A stretch of DNA of 43,370 nucleotides from positions 1-43,370 of the forward strand of contig JAHRVG010000026.1 in assembly GCA_019090795.1 (NCBI GenBank), read 5' to 3'. Position 1 is the stretch's first letter. Each line of letters starts with the position of its first letter. Both the position numbers and the translations under genes were made by a program. The notes beneath the pieces are model-generated. The model was not told where the DNA came from. It made no database searches and saw nothing but the letters and a program-made list of their open reading frames with translations. The DNA comes from Paracoccaceae bacterium. Its GTDB lineage: Bacteria > Pseudomonadota > Alphaproteobacteria > Rhodobacterales > Rhodobacteraceae. Of this stretch, positions 6,129-15,138 are shown in pieces.

Positions 6129-6853
6129 ATTGCACCTTTGGGTTGCTCCTTCCAATGCGCCGGATCAACGGTCTTTGACTGCGAAACATTCAACGGTTCC
6201 AGCGGTTGAAACCGTGCCTGTACCTCTCGGGGCAAGCCTGCGAGGTCAAATAACGCAGTGCCAAGGTTTCCGGTTGAGCGATCTTGTTCAAATGACAGTA
6301 TATGCAGCTGCGGCGGGGGAACGGTTTTTTCCAGACGTTGCAGAAATCCATCCCAACTTGCTGGCAGGCCGTGACGCTGTTGAAAGCGGGCTGGAGCGAA
6401 GGCCCGCTCTGGTGTGGTGCGGAATTTATACCGGTAAATGGATCCCAGCCAGTCGCGGTAATTGCGTTGGTAAAAGGCAAATTGAAACGGCGCACCGGCT
6501 TGCTCAAGTCCGGAAACCATTGCGCTCAAGGTTATTTCGGCAAAAGGGTATAGTCCAAAAATCCCCCGACGCGTGGGCAGGGGGCCGAGTAAATTTTCGC
6601 TGCTGACAAGCATATTTTCAACGCCTGCACTGAGGCGCCCTAACAATTTGGCCCGAACTTGAATTGTATCTGTTGCGGCCACGGCCTCAGCGACGGTTTG
6701 TAGCGGATAAAGGGCGTCGATCAGGGTAAAAAGAGTTGGGTCTTTCTTGTCTAGGGTCTGGAAGTTAGGCCCAAACAGAGGTCTGTTCTGCACCATGCGG
6801 CGCTGGATAAAAGTAGAGCCAGTTTTATGGGGGCCGAGGTGGAAAGTAAGCAT
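6125..6853 (-). CDS. Sulfotransferase-like P-loop protein
   Basis: 242 residues. The N-terminus MLTFHLGPHKTGSTFIQRRM carries the 5'-phosphosulfate-binding loop (HLGPHKTGST) seen in bacterial PAPS-dependent sulfotransferase-like proteins. A second supporting stretch is FYQRNYRDWLGSIYRYKF, in the place of the 3'-phosphate-binding RNP/Y-R motif. The acceptor is unknown. Its ATG lies one base after the stop of the quinone oxidoreductase upstream and no clear ribosome site is seen, so translation is probably coupled. At about 240 residues it is shorter than many family members. Confidence 0.65.
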   Translation of the reverse strand: MLTFHLGPHKTGSTFIQRRMVQNRPLFGPNFQTLDKKDPTLFTLIDALYPLQTVAEAVAATDTIQVRAKLLGRLSAGVENMLVSSENLLGPLPTRRGIFGLYPFAEITLSAMVSGLEQAGAPFQFAFYQRNYRDWLGSIYRYKFRTTPERAFAPARFQQRHGLPASWDGFLQRLEKTVPPPQLHILSFEQDRSTGNLGTALFDLAGLPREVQARFQPLEPLNVSQSKTVDPAHWKEQPKGAI

Positions 6854-6854
6854 T

Positions 6855-7820
6855 TTAACTGCTTATCGAGACCACAACCTTGCCTGTGGCTTTACGGCTG
6901 CGCAACAGGTCAAGGGCTTCGTTGGCCTGCTCCAGCGGCAGCACATTGCTGACGTGGGGGTGCAATTTCCCTTGATCGTACCACTTCAGCAATTTGGTAA
7001 AACTGTCGCTTAACACGTGAGGGTTGGTTTTGGCGTAAGCGCCCCAGTACAGCCCGATCACCGAGATGTTTTTTACCAGAATTATGTTGGCGGGAATGCT
7101 TGGCACATCGCCGCTGGCAAAACCCAACGGAATGATACGCCCTTCCGCATTTGTGGCGCGAAACGCAGCCTTGAACTGGTCGCCACCGACGGGATCAAAC
7201 ACCACGTCCGCCCCGCCCAACGACTTGACGACCTCGCGGATGTCTTGCGCCGTGGAATCAATCAGATGGTCCGCGCCTGCGGCCTTGGCCACCGCCAGTT
7301 TTTCCGCCCCGCGCGCAACTGCGATTACTTCGGCCCCCATCAGTTTTCCCAGCTCGACCGCTGTAAGGCCAACGCCACCTGATGCCCCCAGTACCAGCAA
7401 GCGTTCCTTGGGTTGCAACCGGGCGCGATATTCCAGTGCCACATGGCTGGTGCCATAGGCAATCGGGAAGGCGGCGGCTTGCTCGAAACTCATACTGTCG
7501 GGAATCGGCAGGCAAACCGTTTCATCCAAAGCGATATATTCAGACAAGCCCCCGGCACCGCTAAACGACAGCACGCGTTGGCCAACGTGTAGGGATTTGA
7601 CGTCCGCGCCCACGACCTCGATTGTTCCACTTACTTCCATACCGGGTGAAAACGGCAGTGGCGGTTTTTCCTGATAAGTGCCTTTGACCAGCAACATATC
7701 TGCAAAGTTCAACGCGCAGGCAGCTATTTTGATCAGCACCTCGTTGCTCTGGGGGGCAGGTTTCTTGCTCTCTCCCAGTGTCAGCGGTGAACCGTATTCA
7801 GTGACCTGCATCGCGCGCAT
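6855..7820 (-). CDS. NADPH:quinone oxidoreductase-like medium-chain dehydrogenase
   Basis: 321 residues of the zinc-free MDR superfamily. The N-terminal catalytic domain has ACALNFADMLLVKGTYQ and PGMEVSGTIEVVG; the Rossmann domain has the nucleotide loop LGASGGVGLTAVELGK (around residue 145). Zinc-ligand cysteines of alcohol dehydrogenases are missing, which fits a quinone or enone reductase using NADPH. AAGGAATAAATC stands before the ATG. It is followed directly by the sulfotransferase-like gene and forms a two-gene unit with it. Confidence 0.9.
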   Translation of the reverse strand: MRAMQVTEYGSPLTLGESKKPAPQSNEVLIKIAACALNFADMLLVKGTYQEKPPLPFSPGMEVSGTIEVVGADVKSLHVGQRVLSFSGAGGLSEYIALDETVCLPIPDSMSFEQAAAFPIAYGTSHVALEYRARLQPKERLLVLGASGGVGLTAVELGKLMGAEVIAVARGAEKLAVAKAAGADHLIDSTAQDIREVVKSLGGADVVFDPVGGDQFKAAFRATNAEGRIIPLGFASGDVPSIPANIILVKNISVIGLYWGAYAKTNPHVLSDSFTKLLKWYDQGKLHPHVSNVLPLEQANEALDLLRSRKATGKVVVSISS

Positions 7821-8348
7821 GATTTATTCCTTGGAAAGTGCCAGTTTCGCCTAGGCATAACCCAATTCTTTGGAGGGGTGCAAGATGGGCGGTTTTTTGG
7901 GAACATCATTAAAGGATCAAATGCGACCATATTGATGATAAAAACGACATAAGCAAGCAGCCCCGGACTCTGCAAATTGCAAGTATTATTTTCTATACTC
8001 TCGGGACAGTTGCAGAATGCAATAAATATCGACACTCGCCTTATGGTGGAGTAACTTTCCCACAAAAGTCCTTTAAGTTTAGGGTGAATGGATGATAAAT
8101 AGAAAAAAAGAATATCTTAAAAACAGAGGGCTACCTTGCTTTACGTTAGGTAGAGAGAAGAAATTCAGTGATCCTGTTAAAAGTGGCATGAAAATTGCTA
8201 CTTAACCAGTAGGAGATAGGTGCGGCGTGTGTCTTGGTCTGACCAAGAATTGAGAACGAACCACCGGTCACAGAAAAGTAGTTGTAGCGAGTTGGGTTTT
8301 GTTGCACGTGCCAATGGAACCGAAACGCTCTTTTTAGGAGTAACAGGA
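7821..8348 (+). other. 528-base gene-free AT-rich region upstream of the XRE regulator
   Basis: No convincing gene is seen on either strand. It holds the divergent starts of the oxidoreductase (minus) and the XRE gene (plus). Visible elements: a 6-base inverted repeat CTACCT/AGGTAG around 8132-8154, a sigma-54-like promoter at 8184-8199 and a leader of about 140 bases before the XRE start. A GTG in frame at 8220 would extend the XRE protein by 43 residues, but those residues do not look like the family. Confidence 0.5.
8184..8199 (+). promoter_or_regulatory. Candidate sigma-54 promoter (-24/-12)
   Basis: TGGCAT-GAAAA-TTGCT matches the sigma-54 pattern TGGCAC-N5-TTGCW with one mismatch (T for C) and exact GG-to-GC spacing. 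It points to the XRE gene, with an expected start near 8211. Single matches of this length occur by chance, so it is a candidate only. Confidence 0.45.
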
Positions 8349-8720
8349 ATGAAACATCCTGTAGATATTCACGTTGGAAAGCGTGTGCGCCACCGTCGGT
8401 GGATGCTAGGTGTCACCCAGCAACAACTGGGCGATAGTGTTGGAATAAAATTTCAGCAAATACAAAAATACGAAACAGGTATGAACCGTGTCAGCGCATC
8501 GCGTCTTTGGGATATCTCCGATACCCTGAACGTTCCGGTGAGCTTTTTCTTTGAAGGTTTCGAAGGCGAGACAGAGGCAGCGTCTGATACGGCCTTGATG
8601 CAGGGTGATCTGCTGGCAGACAAGGAAGCGCTGGAACTGGTGCGTTCTTATTACGCGATTCCAGAGGGCCAGCGCCGCAAATTGTTTGATCTGGCACGGG
8701 CTTTGGGCGACGTCGCCTAG
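8349..8720 (+). CDS. XRE-family helix-turn-helix transcriptional regulator
   Basis: 123 residues from the ATG at 8349, placed by AGGAG eight bases before it. MKHPVDIHVGKRVRHRRWMLGVTQQQLGDSVG... opens a Cro/cI HTH (residues about 9-64), including GIKFQQIQKYETGMNRVSASRLWDIS. A C-terminal tail of about 55 residues (YYAIPEGQRRKLFDLARALGD) is the second conserved block. Short XRE proteins of this exact type are conserved across Rhodobacteraceae; their target is not known to me. A strong terminator follows, so it is monocistronic. Confidence 0.92.
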   Translation: MKHPVDIHVGKRVRHRRWMLGVTQQQLGDSVGIKFQQIQKYETGMNRVSASRLWDISDTLNVPVSFFFEGFEGETEAASDTALMQGDLLADKEALELVRSYYAIPEGQRRKLFDLARALGDVA

Positions 8721-8762
8721 GGCGAAATACCTCAAGCGCCTTGACGCATTGACAGTGTTATG

Positions 8763-8800
8763 AAATCCCCGATGCAGACACTCTGTATTGGGGATTTTTT
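8763..8800 (+). terminator. Long intrinsic terminator of the XRE gene, running into the hisN-like start
   Basis: AAATCCCCGATGCAGA (8763-8778) pairs with the bases at 8782-8797 over 16 positions including two G-T pairs, with a 3-base loop (CAC) and a T run up to 8800. The next base is the A of the downstream ATG. The only purine-rich candidate ribosome site for that gene (GGGGA, 8790-8794) lies inside the stem. Confidence 0.85.
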
Positions 8801-9598
8801 ATGGCCGATTTTTCACTTGCTCTGCAATCTGAGCTGATGGCAACGGCCAAGTTGCTGGCTGATGCCGCGCGACCGATCGCTTTGCGGTATTTTCGCGGTG
8901 CGGGTCTGGGGGTGGATAACAAGTTGTCAGAGGGCTTTGATCCGGTCACGGTTGCGGATCGCGAAATTGAGATCGCCATGCGGGAAATCCTCAGTGCCAA
9001 GCGCCCGCAAGACGCCATTCTGGGCGAGGAATTTGGCGAAAAAACCGGTACCAGTGGGCTAACATGGGTTCTTGATCCCATCGACGGCACCCGTGGTTTC
9101 ATTTCCGGCACCCCCACTTGGGGGGTATTGATAGCTGTCGGCCCTGATAGCGGCCCAGTTCTGGGCATTATTGACCAACCCTATACCGGCGAGCGGTTTA
9201 CCGGTGCTTTCGGGCAGGCCAGCTTAACACGGGGATCACAAAACCAACCCATTCGCGTGCGCGCCTGCGAAAGCCTGTCCCTTGCCACCCTGTTCACCAC
9301 TTTTCCCGAAATCGGCACCATAGCGGAACGCAGTGCCTTTGAAAAAGTGCAGGATCAGGTGCAACTGACCCGTTACGGCACCGATTGCTATGCTTATGCG
9401 TTGCTGGCGTCGGGACAAATTGATCTGGTGATTGAGGCAGGTCTGAATGCCTATGACATTCAGGGACCGCTTGCCTTGATACAGCAAGCCGGAGGCATTG
9501 TTACGAATTGGCAGGGTGGCCCTGCCCATGATGGCGGGCAGGTGATTGCGGCGGGTGATGCGCGGATTCATAAGGCGGCACTAGCGCTACTTGGCTAG
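8801..9598 (+). CDS. Inositol-monophosphatase-family phosphatase, HisN-like (histidinol-phosphatase?)
   Basis: 265 residues. Metal-binding motifs of the Mg2+-dependent phosphatase family are all present: GEEFG (about residue 75), WVLDPIDGTRGFISGTP (about 90) and NAYDIQGPLALIQQAGG (about 212), where the Asp is kept but Trp of the usual WD is Tyr. The FISG after DGT fits histidinol-phosphatase HisN-type members rather than SuhB. Substrate not certain. The ATG directly follows a terminator hairpin, leaving no free Shine-Dalgarno site; Met13 at 8837 is an alternative but also lacks one. The last 12 bases overlap the convergent hydrolase gene. Confidence 0.88.
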   Translation: MADFSLALQSELMATAKLLADAARPIALRYFRGAGLGVDNKLSEGFDPVTVADREIEIAMREILSAKRPQDAILGEEFGEKTGTSGLTWVLDPIDGTRGFISGTPTWGVLIAVGPDSGPVLGIIDQPYTGERFTGAFGQASLTRGSQNQPIRVRACESLSLATLFTTFPEIGTIAERSAFEKVQDQVQLTRYGTDCYAYALLASGQIDLVIEAGLNAYDIQGPLALIQQAGGIVTNWQGGPAHDGGQVIAAGDARIHKAALALLG

Positions 9599-10513
9599 AA
9601 ACGCGTCTACTTCTTCCCAGAACAGTTTTAGCACATGCGGTTCTTCCATTAGAATCTCGTGCTGCGCCCCTTCGACCTCGACCAGCTTGCCATTTGACCA
9701 ATTGCCCATCAAATCGCGGATCGCCCCCCTGTCAACAATGGCTTCATTTGTGCCCAGAAACACCAAAACCTCGTGCGGGGCAGGCGCGTTATTGCGCAGA
9801 TCACCCATTTCGCAAATTGATCGGTTGTACCACTGGACACTTGGTCCCCCAAGGCCCAGTTCGGGATGGGACGCCAAATGTGATTGTATCCATTTATAGG
9901 TGTCGGGGTCATTGGTCAGAACATTGCCCTTGAACGCTTGCATTTCAACATAGTTGGTTGGCCCGGCAGAGGGGATGTAGCGGGCACCAAACCCCAGTTT
10001 CGGCCCGAATTTTGAGACTAGGCTGGCAACCATCCGTAATTTTGGCTCTACATAAATGCCCCACATCGGTGCCGAGAAAATCGCTTTCTGCACGTCAATC
10101 CGGTTGAGCAGCGCGCGCAGTCCGATAGCACCGCCCATGGAGTGGGTCAGTAACACCGTCGCCTTGGGCAAGCCGCCTTCGCTTACCGCCAGCAGCATCT
10201 GTTCGATATCGAGCTGATAGTCGGAGAAATCCTGCACCCAGCCCATTTGTGCCCGCTTGGGGTGGCGATCGGATAATCCCTGCCCACGCCAGTCAATCAC
10301 AGCAACTGAATAGCCCCGATTGAGGAACTTTCGCACCGTTGGGCCGTATTTTTCGATGTATTCCGTGCGGCCCGGAAAAATCAGCACAGTTTCCTTGTCG
10401 CCGCCTTTCCATAGGGCGACGCGAATGCGGGTGTTGTCGGAGCATTTTCGCCAATAGGCCTCACCGCCATCGGGAAGGCCCTGAATATCGTCAAAAAGCG
10501 GTGCTACCTCCAT
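9587..10513 (-). CDS. Alpha/beta hydrolase, lysophospholipase-like
   Basis: 308 residues. The nucleophile elbow is THSMGGAIGLRALL (Ser about residue 125), preceded by the oxyanion region FPGRTEYIEKYGPTV and VIDWRGQGLSDR. A late Asp (VDRGAI) and His (GAQHEILME) can complete the triad. This is the monoglyceride lipase / lysophospholipase L2 (PldB-like) group. No signal peptide, so cytosolic. It starts directly behind the SCP2 gene with no gap (TAA then ATG), so the two are cotranscribed. Confidence 0.9.
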   Translation of the reverse strand: MEVAPLFDDIQGLPDGGEAYWRKCSDNTRIRVALWKGGDKETVLIFPGRTEYIEKYGPTVRKFLNRGYSVAVIDWRGQGLSDRHPKRAQMGWVQDFSDYQLDIEQMLLAVSEGGLPKATVLLTHSMGGAIGLRALLNRIDVQKAIFSAPMWGIYVEPKLRMVASLVSKFGPKLGFGARYIPSAGPTNYVEMQAFKGNVLTNDPDTYKWIQSHLASHPELGLGGPSVQWYNRSICEMGDLRNNAPAPHEVLVFLGTNEAIVDRGAIRDLMGNWSNGKLVEVEGAQHEILMEEPHVLKLFWEEVDAFLAK

Positions 10514-10804
10514 TTATGACAGCAAAGCCCCCAACTTCATTGCAGCCCCCATATCGCCGTCAACGGACAGTTTGCCGGTCATAAAGGCAGAGGTCGGGTT
10601 TACTTCCCCCTCCAGCATACCTTGAAATGTTTCGGCATCTGCCAAGAGGGTGCATCCCGCATCCTCATCGCCAGTGCGCGCGCCATTTGCATCAATCATC
10701 AGGCAGCCTTCGCCCTCGATTTCCACTTTAATAGAGCCATCGAACCCTTCGCCATCCAGACGGGCATTCAAGGCTTCTACGGCTTTGCCGATTACTTCAC
10801 TCAT
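10514..10804 (-). CDS. SCP2 sterol-binding domain protein
   Basis: 96 residues, complete. The C-terminal TSAFMTGKLSVDGDMGAAMKLGALL is the SCP2 signature (lipid-binding fold). Such stand-alone domains bind acyl chains or sterol-like lipids in the cytosol. GGAGATGACAA precedes the ATG. First gene of a two-gene unit with a lipase-like hydrolase, which suits a lipid-handling role, though this is inferred from context. Divergent from the TPR gene at 10878. Confidence 0.93.
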   Translation of the reverse strand: MSEVIGKAVEALNARLDGEGFDGSIKVEIEGEGCLMIDANGARTGDEDAGCTLLADAETFQGMLEGEVNPTSAFMTGKLSVDGDMGAAMKLGALLS

Positions 10805-10877
10805 TTGTCATCTCCAATGATAATAATTCGAGTTTCCCGGTAGCATCTGCTATGCTTAGGGGAACCTAGGGGGCAGA

Positions 10878-11456
10878 ATGCGGATTTCAGGGAAAAATTC
10901 AAAGGGTATCGTTGCGTTACTTTTGGGCCTTTTGCTCAGTGTTGCCATTCAGTTTGCACCAGTTCCGGCCCATGCGCAAACCACAAATCTCGACTCCTTG
11001 TTTGATGAGCTGAAAAATCCCGATCTAAAAGACTGGAAAAAAGTTGAAAAACAGATTTGGCGGGAATGGAAAAAATCCGGTTCCAAGGCGATGGATTTGC
11101 TGCTGCAAAGGGGGCAGCAGGCGCTGGAGGAAGGTCGCATTAACGACGCCATCGGCCATTTTTCCGCGCTGATCGACCATGCGCCGGAATTCGCCGAAGG
11201 GTGGAATGCCCGCGCCACTGCTTTTTATGTAGCGGATATTTACGGGCTGTCGATTGCCGATATTCAGCAGACGTTGGCCCTGAACCCGCGCCATTTTGGT
11301 GCCATGGCGGGGCTTGGCAATATTCTGGAGCGTATGGAGCAGCCGAAAAAGGCGCTGAAAATATTTCGGCTGGCATTAGAGGTTCACCCCCACCGCCCCG
11401 ATGTGCTAAAGGCGGTTCAACGTCTGGAAAAACAGGTCGAAGGCACCTCGCTCTAA
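10878..11456 (+). CDS. Secreted TPR-repeat protein
   Basis: 192 residues. Residues 1-33 are a signal peptide: basic start (MRISGKNSKG), hydrophobic core and an AHA-QT cleavage site, with no lipobox cysteine. Three TPR-like units follow from about residue 75 (ALEEGRINDAIGHFSALIDHAPEFAEGWNARA; SIADIQQTLALNPRHFGAMAGLG; PKKALKIFRLALEVHPHRPD). The protein is expected in the periplasm, as a scaffold. Common in this family upstream of the SUV3-like helicase; start spacing to it is 15 bases, so they are probably cotranscribed. Confidence 0.9.
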   Translation: MRISGKNSKGIVALLLGLLLSVAIQFAPVPAHAQTTNLDSLFDELKNPDLKDWKKVEKQIWREWKKSGSKAMDLLLQRGQQALEEGRINDAIGHFSALIDHAPEFAEGWNARATAFYVADIYGLSIADIQQTLALNPRHFGAMAGLGNILERMEQPKKALKIFRLALEVHPHRPDVLKAVQRLEKQVEGTSL

Positions 11457-11471
11457 GGAATCTCCCCTCAC

Positions 11472-14219
11472 ATGTCCCTAAACCCGTCGCGTGTTTGCGC
11501 GGTGCTTGGCCCGACCAACACCGGCAAAACGCATTATGCTATTGAACGGATGCTGGCCCATAAAACTGGCGTCATAGGACTGCCGTTGCGCCTGTTGGCG
11601 CGCGAGGTTTATGATCGCATCGTTGCCCTGCGTGGCCCCTCTGTGGTTGCGTTGATCACCGGCGAGGAACGGATTGTGCCCGCCCGTGTGCAATATTGGG
11701 TTTGCACCGTGGAGGCGATGCCGCCGGGCCTTGGGGCGGATTTCGTCGCAATTGACGAGGTCCAACTCTGCGCCAACCCCGAACGCGGCCACGTGTTCAC
11801 CGACCGCCTGATTAATATGCGCGGCTTTCACGAAACCCTATTTCTGGGCAGCGACACCATGCGCGGACCGATTGCAAACCTCGTGCCTCGTGCCGAATTC
11901 ATGTACCGCGAGCGGTTTTCAGAACTGACCTATACTGGCCCTAAAAAGATCAGCCGGATGCCACCGCGCAGCGCCATTGTCGGGTTCTCCGTTGATAACG
12001 TTTACGCCATTGCCGAATTGCTGCGCCGTCAAAAAGGCGGGGCGGCGGTGGTAATGGGGGCTCTGTCCCCGCGCACGCGTAATGCGCAGGTGGAGATGTA
12101 TCAAAACGGTGATGTGGAATATCTGGTGGCCACTGATGCCATTGGCATGGGGTTAAATCTTGATATCGACCACGTGGCCTTTTCATCCCTGTCCAAATTT
12201 GACGGCCAGCGGATGCGCTATTTGATGCCAAACGAGTTGTCCCAGATCGCGGGCCGCGCGGGGCGATATCTCAATTCCGGCACCTTTGGCGTCACAGGTG
12301 ATGCCCCAACCCTGGAACCCGAGGTCGTCGAGGCGATTGAGGAACACCGCTTTACGCCTTTGAAAAAACTACAATGGCGCAATTCAAGGCTGCAATTCGG
12401 TACGCTCAAGGCGCTGCTGGCGTCCCTTTCTGCCAATACAGACGATCCGATTTTGCTAAAGGCACGCGAGGCAGAGGACCACAAAACCCTGCGCGCCCTT
12501 GCTGACAACCCGTTAATCGACGCGCGGGTCTCTGACGCCCATACGGTGCGTCTTTTGTGGGATGTGTGCCAACTGCCTGATTTTAGGCAGGTTTCATTCA
12601 ACGAACACGTGTTTATTGTCACCCAGATTTTCGAATTTCTGCATCAGGATGGCCAGATCAAAGAGTCATGGCTTGCGGAACGTATCGCCAGAATTGACAA
12701 AACCGAGGGAAATATCGATGCCCTGTCGAAACGACTGGCATATATCCGCACATGGACTTATGTCGCACAGCGCAAAGGCTGGGTAAGCAATGAAAGCTAT
12801 TGGCGGAATGAAACCCGTGCAGTAGAAGACCGCCTATCGGACGCGCTGCATAGTGCGTTAACGCAAAGATTTGTTGACCGGCGTACCAGCGTATTGATGC
12901 GGCGGTTGAAGCAGAAGGAGAGCCTCGTGGCTGACGTGAACACCAAGGGTGAAGTAACAGTAGAAGGCCAGTTTGTTGGCCAGTTAAGCGGCTTTCGGTT
13001 CCAACTGGACCCAAAAGCCAGCGCCGAAGAAGCCAAAACCCTGCGCACCGCAGGCATTGCTGCACTGATCCCCGAATTCAAACTGCGCTCGGACCGTTTT
13101 TATAACGCGCCGGATACCGAATTTGATTTCACCGAACAGGGTGGGTTGATGTGGGGCGAGCATGCGGTTGGTAAACTGGTTGCTGGTGCTGATGCCCTAT
13201 CACCCATCGTGGAGCCCTTCGTGGACGTTGAAGCTGGCGAGGACGTGGTTGAAAAAGTTCGCCGTCGGCTCACTCATTTTATCAGTCGCAAAATTGAGGC
13301 CGCGTTTGAACCGCTGCTGGCGCTGAAAAACGACGAGGCTATTACGGGTCTGGCCAAAGGTCTGGCCTTCCGTCTGGTCGAGTCGCTGGGTGTGATCCCG
13401 CGTTCGGTTGTGGCGGACGACGTGAAAGCGCTCGATCAGGATGCGCGCGGATTGCTGCGCAAACACGGTGTGCGTTTTGGCCAATACACTCTGTTCCAGC
13501 AACTTATGCTGAAACCCGCCCCAACCCGCCTGCGCCTTTTGTTATGGTCGTTGGTAGAGGGTCTGGACGAATTCCCATCCGCACCGCCGCCGGGTCTGGT
13601 TACAGTCCCCGCGCTGGTTGAGGCTCCCAAAGGCTACTATCCCCGCGCCGGTTATCGTCTGGCAGGCGAGCGCGCGATCCGCATCGACATGCTGGAACGC
13701 CTTGCCGATATGATCCGTGGCCAGAATTCACGCGAAGGCTTTGAAGCCACGCCGGACATGCTGTCAATTACTGGCATGACACTGGTGCAATTTGCCGATT
13801 TGATGGCAGGCCTTGGTTACGCAGCCGAAGAAGGCGCACGTGTAAAGGTCAAGGCCGTTCCTGTTGATGAGGCGAAAGCGGAAACGAAAGAGGCTGAGGT
13901 CAAGGCAGAAACGCTCACAGAGGAAGTGCAAACAGAAGAAGCCAAAGAGGCAGAACCTGCGGAAGCAGCCGAACCTGAGGCTGCCCCTGTGGAACCTGAG
14001 CAGGAGGTTTTCTTCACCTTCAAATGGGTGCCGCGCAAACGTCCGGCGCAGCAAGGCAATCAGCGCCCGCAGGGCAAAGGTAAACCACGCAGTGGCAAGC
14101 CGAAATTCGTTGGTAAGCCACAGGGTAAACCGCAAGGTAAACGCCCACCGCAAAAGGACAAGCCGATTGATCCGGACAATCCTTTCGCCGCATTGATGGC
14201 GCTCAAAGGCAAAGGTTGA
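11472..14219 (+). CDS. SUV3-like ATP-dependent RNA helicase
   Basis: 915 residues. Walker A GPTNTGKT at 13-20, DEVQ at 95-98 (motif II of the Suv3 DExH subgroup), SDTM near 127, and QIAGRAGR at 258-265 (motif VI). A Suv3 C-terminal region follows (to about 790), then a low-complexity tail of Glu/Ala/Lys repeats and a basic Gly-Lys-Pro-Gln-rich end (RPQGKGKPRSGKPKF), probably RNA-binding. Mitochondrial SUV3 unwinds RNA for degradation; the bacterial homologues are expected in RNA turnover or ribosome work. TAAGGAAT precedes the ATG. It is followed one base later by the S4-domain gene, pointing to one RNA-related unit. Confidence 0.93.
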   Translation: MSLNPSRVCAVLGPTNTGKTHYAIERMLAHKTGVIGLPLRLLAREVYDRIVALRGPSVVALITGEERIVPARVQYWVCTVEAMPPGLGADFVAIDEVQLCANPERGHVFTDRLINMRGFHETLFLGSDTMRGPIANLVPRAEFMYRERFSELTYTGPKKISRMPPRSAIVGFSVDNVYAIAELLRRQKGGAAVVMGALSPRTRNAQVEMYQNGDVEYLVATDAIGMGLNLDIDHVAFSSLSKFDGQRMRYLMPNELSQIAGRAGRYLNSGTFGVTGDAPTLEPEVVEAIEEHRFTPLKKLQWRNSRLQFGTLKALLASLSANTDDPILLKAREAEDHKTLRALADNPLIDARVSDAHTVRLLWDVCQLPDFRQVSFNEHVFIVTQIFEFLHQDGQIKESWLAERIARIDKTEGNIDALSKRLAYIRTWTYVAQRKGWVSNESYWRNETRAVEDRLSDALHSALTQRFVDRRTSVLMRRLKQKESLVADVNTKGEVTVEGQFVGQLSGFRFQLDPKASAEEAKTLRTAGIAALIPEFKLRSDRFYNAPDTEFDFTEQGGLMWGEHAVGKLVAGADALSPIVEPFVDVEAGEDVVEKVRRRLTHFISRKIEAAFEPLLALKNDEAITGLAKGLAFRLVESLGVIPRSVVADDVKALDQDARGLLRKHGVRFGQYTLFQQLMLKPAPTRLRLLLWSLVEGLDEFPSAPPPGLVTVPALVEAPKGYYPRAGYRLAGERAIRIDMLERLADMIRGQNSREGFEATPDMLSITGMTLVQFADLMAGLGYAAEEGARVKVKAVPVDEAKAETKEAEVKAETLTEEVQTEEAKEAEPAEAAEPEAAPVEPEQEVFFTFKWVPRKRPAQQGNQRPQGKGKPRSGKPKFVGKPQGKPQGKRPPQKDKPIDPDNPFAALMALKGKG

Positions 14220-14220
14220 G

Positions 14221-14601
14221 TTGAGCGAAGCCCCCCCATCCCTGCGCGTCGACAAATGGCTTTGGCACGCGCGGTTTTTTAAAACCCGCGCGCTGTGTTC
14301 CGCTCTGATCAAGGGGGGGAATCTGCGCCTTAATGAAAGCCGCATTGCCAAACCTTCTGCAACGGTGAAACCCGGTGATATGCTGAGTTTCCCGCAGGCC
14401 AAGCAGGCGCGGGTGGTCAAGGTTCTGGGAATTGGCATCCGGCGCGGGCCAGCCGCCGAGGCCCAACTCCTGTACCAAGACCTCTCGCCTCCGGTATCGC
14501 AGAACAGTATTCCCCGCAATCCACGCTTTGAGGGAAAAGGGCGCCCGACAAAGAAAGATCGACGCGCAATGCGACCTTTTGCGAATGATAGCCTTGAATG
14601 A
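14221..14601 (+). CDS. S4-domain RNA-binding protein (Hsp15-like)
   Basis: 126 residues from a TTG one base after the helicase stop; the ribosome site would be AAAGG at the helicase end, so translation is coupled. The S4 fold is clear: LRVDKWLWHARFFKTRALCSALIKGGNLRLNESRIAKPSATVKPGDML (residues about 8-55). The end is basic (GRPTKKDRRAMR). In E. coli Hsp15 binds 50S subunits with stalled nascent peptide and helps ribosome recycling. No stronger start nearby. Confidence 0.92.
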   Translation: MSEAPPSLRVDKWLWHARFFKTRALCSALIKGGNLRLNESRIAKPSATVKPGDMLSFPQAKQARVVKVLGIGIRRGPAAEAQLLYQDLSPPVSQNSIPRNPRFEGKGRPTKKDRRAMRPFANDSLE

Positions 14602-14651
14602 TTTAACGGCGCGCCATATTAGAACAGTGACCAATTCAGGACCGACGACCA

Positions 14652-14990
14652 ATGACCTACATCGTTATTGAAAACTGCATTGCCTGCAAACACACCGACT
14701 GCGTAGAAGTTTGCCCGGTTGATTGTTTCTATGAAGGCGAAAACTTTTTGGTAATCCATCCGGATGAATGCATCGATTGTGGTGTTTGCGAACCGGAATG
14801 CCCGGTTGATGCGATTCGTCCAGACACCGAACCGGACATGGAAAAATGGGTCGAGTTCAACCGCGTGTATGCGGAAAAATGGCCTGTGATTATCACCAAG
14901 AAAGACCCGCTGCCCGACGCCGAAGACAGGGATGGCGAAGACGGCAAAATGGAGAAATATTTCTCCCCCAAGCCTGGCACTGGCGGTTGA
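14652..14990 (+). CDS. fdxA: 7Fe (3Fe-4S/4Fe-4S) ferredoxin FdxA
   Basis: 112 residues. Cysteines 9, 17 and 50 match the 3Fe-4S ligands and 21, 40, 43 and 46 the 4Fe-4S ligands of Azotobacter-type ferredoxin I (shifted by one); Cys12 and Cys25 are the free ones. The C-terminal extension ([10 protein letters not shown]) is that of the alphaproteobacterial FdxA. Low-potential electron carrier of the cytosol. It sits between the S4 gene and carD, a neighbourhood often conserved in Rhodobacteraceae. Confidence 0.96.
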   Translation: MTYIVIENCIACKHTDCVEVCPVDCFYEGENFLVIHPDECIDCGVCEPECPVDAIRPDTEPDMEKWVEFNRVYAEKWPVIITKKDPLPDAEDRDGEDGKMEKYFSPKPGTGG

Positions 14991-15138
14991 ACTGATTCGC
15001 GGTGTATCCCAATGTTTCCCTTGTTTTATAGGGTTTTGCATGGCTGGAAATACCCCCGAAAATGTGATACACTCCTTCGCGCAACAGGCCGGAAACCGTA
15101 GGGTAGATACCCCCGCGAAACCAGATGAAAATTGATGA

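Noticed and set aside
8220-8348. GTG start extending the XRE regulator by 43 residues
   Set aside because: The extra residues do not fit the family, and a good AGGAG lies before the ATG at 8349.
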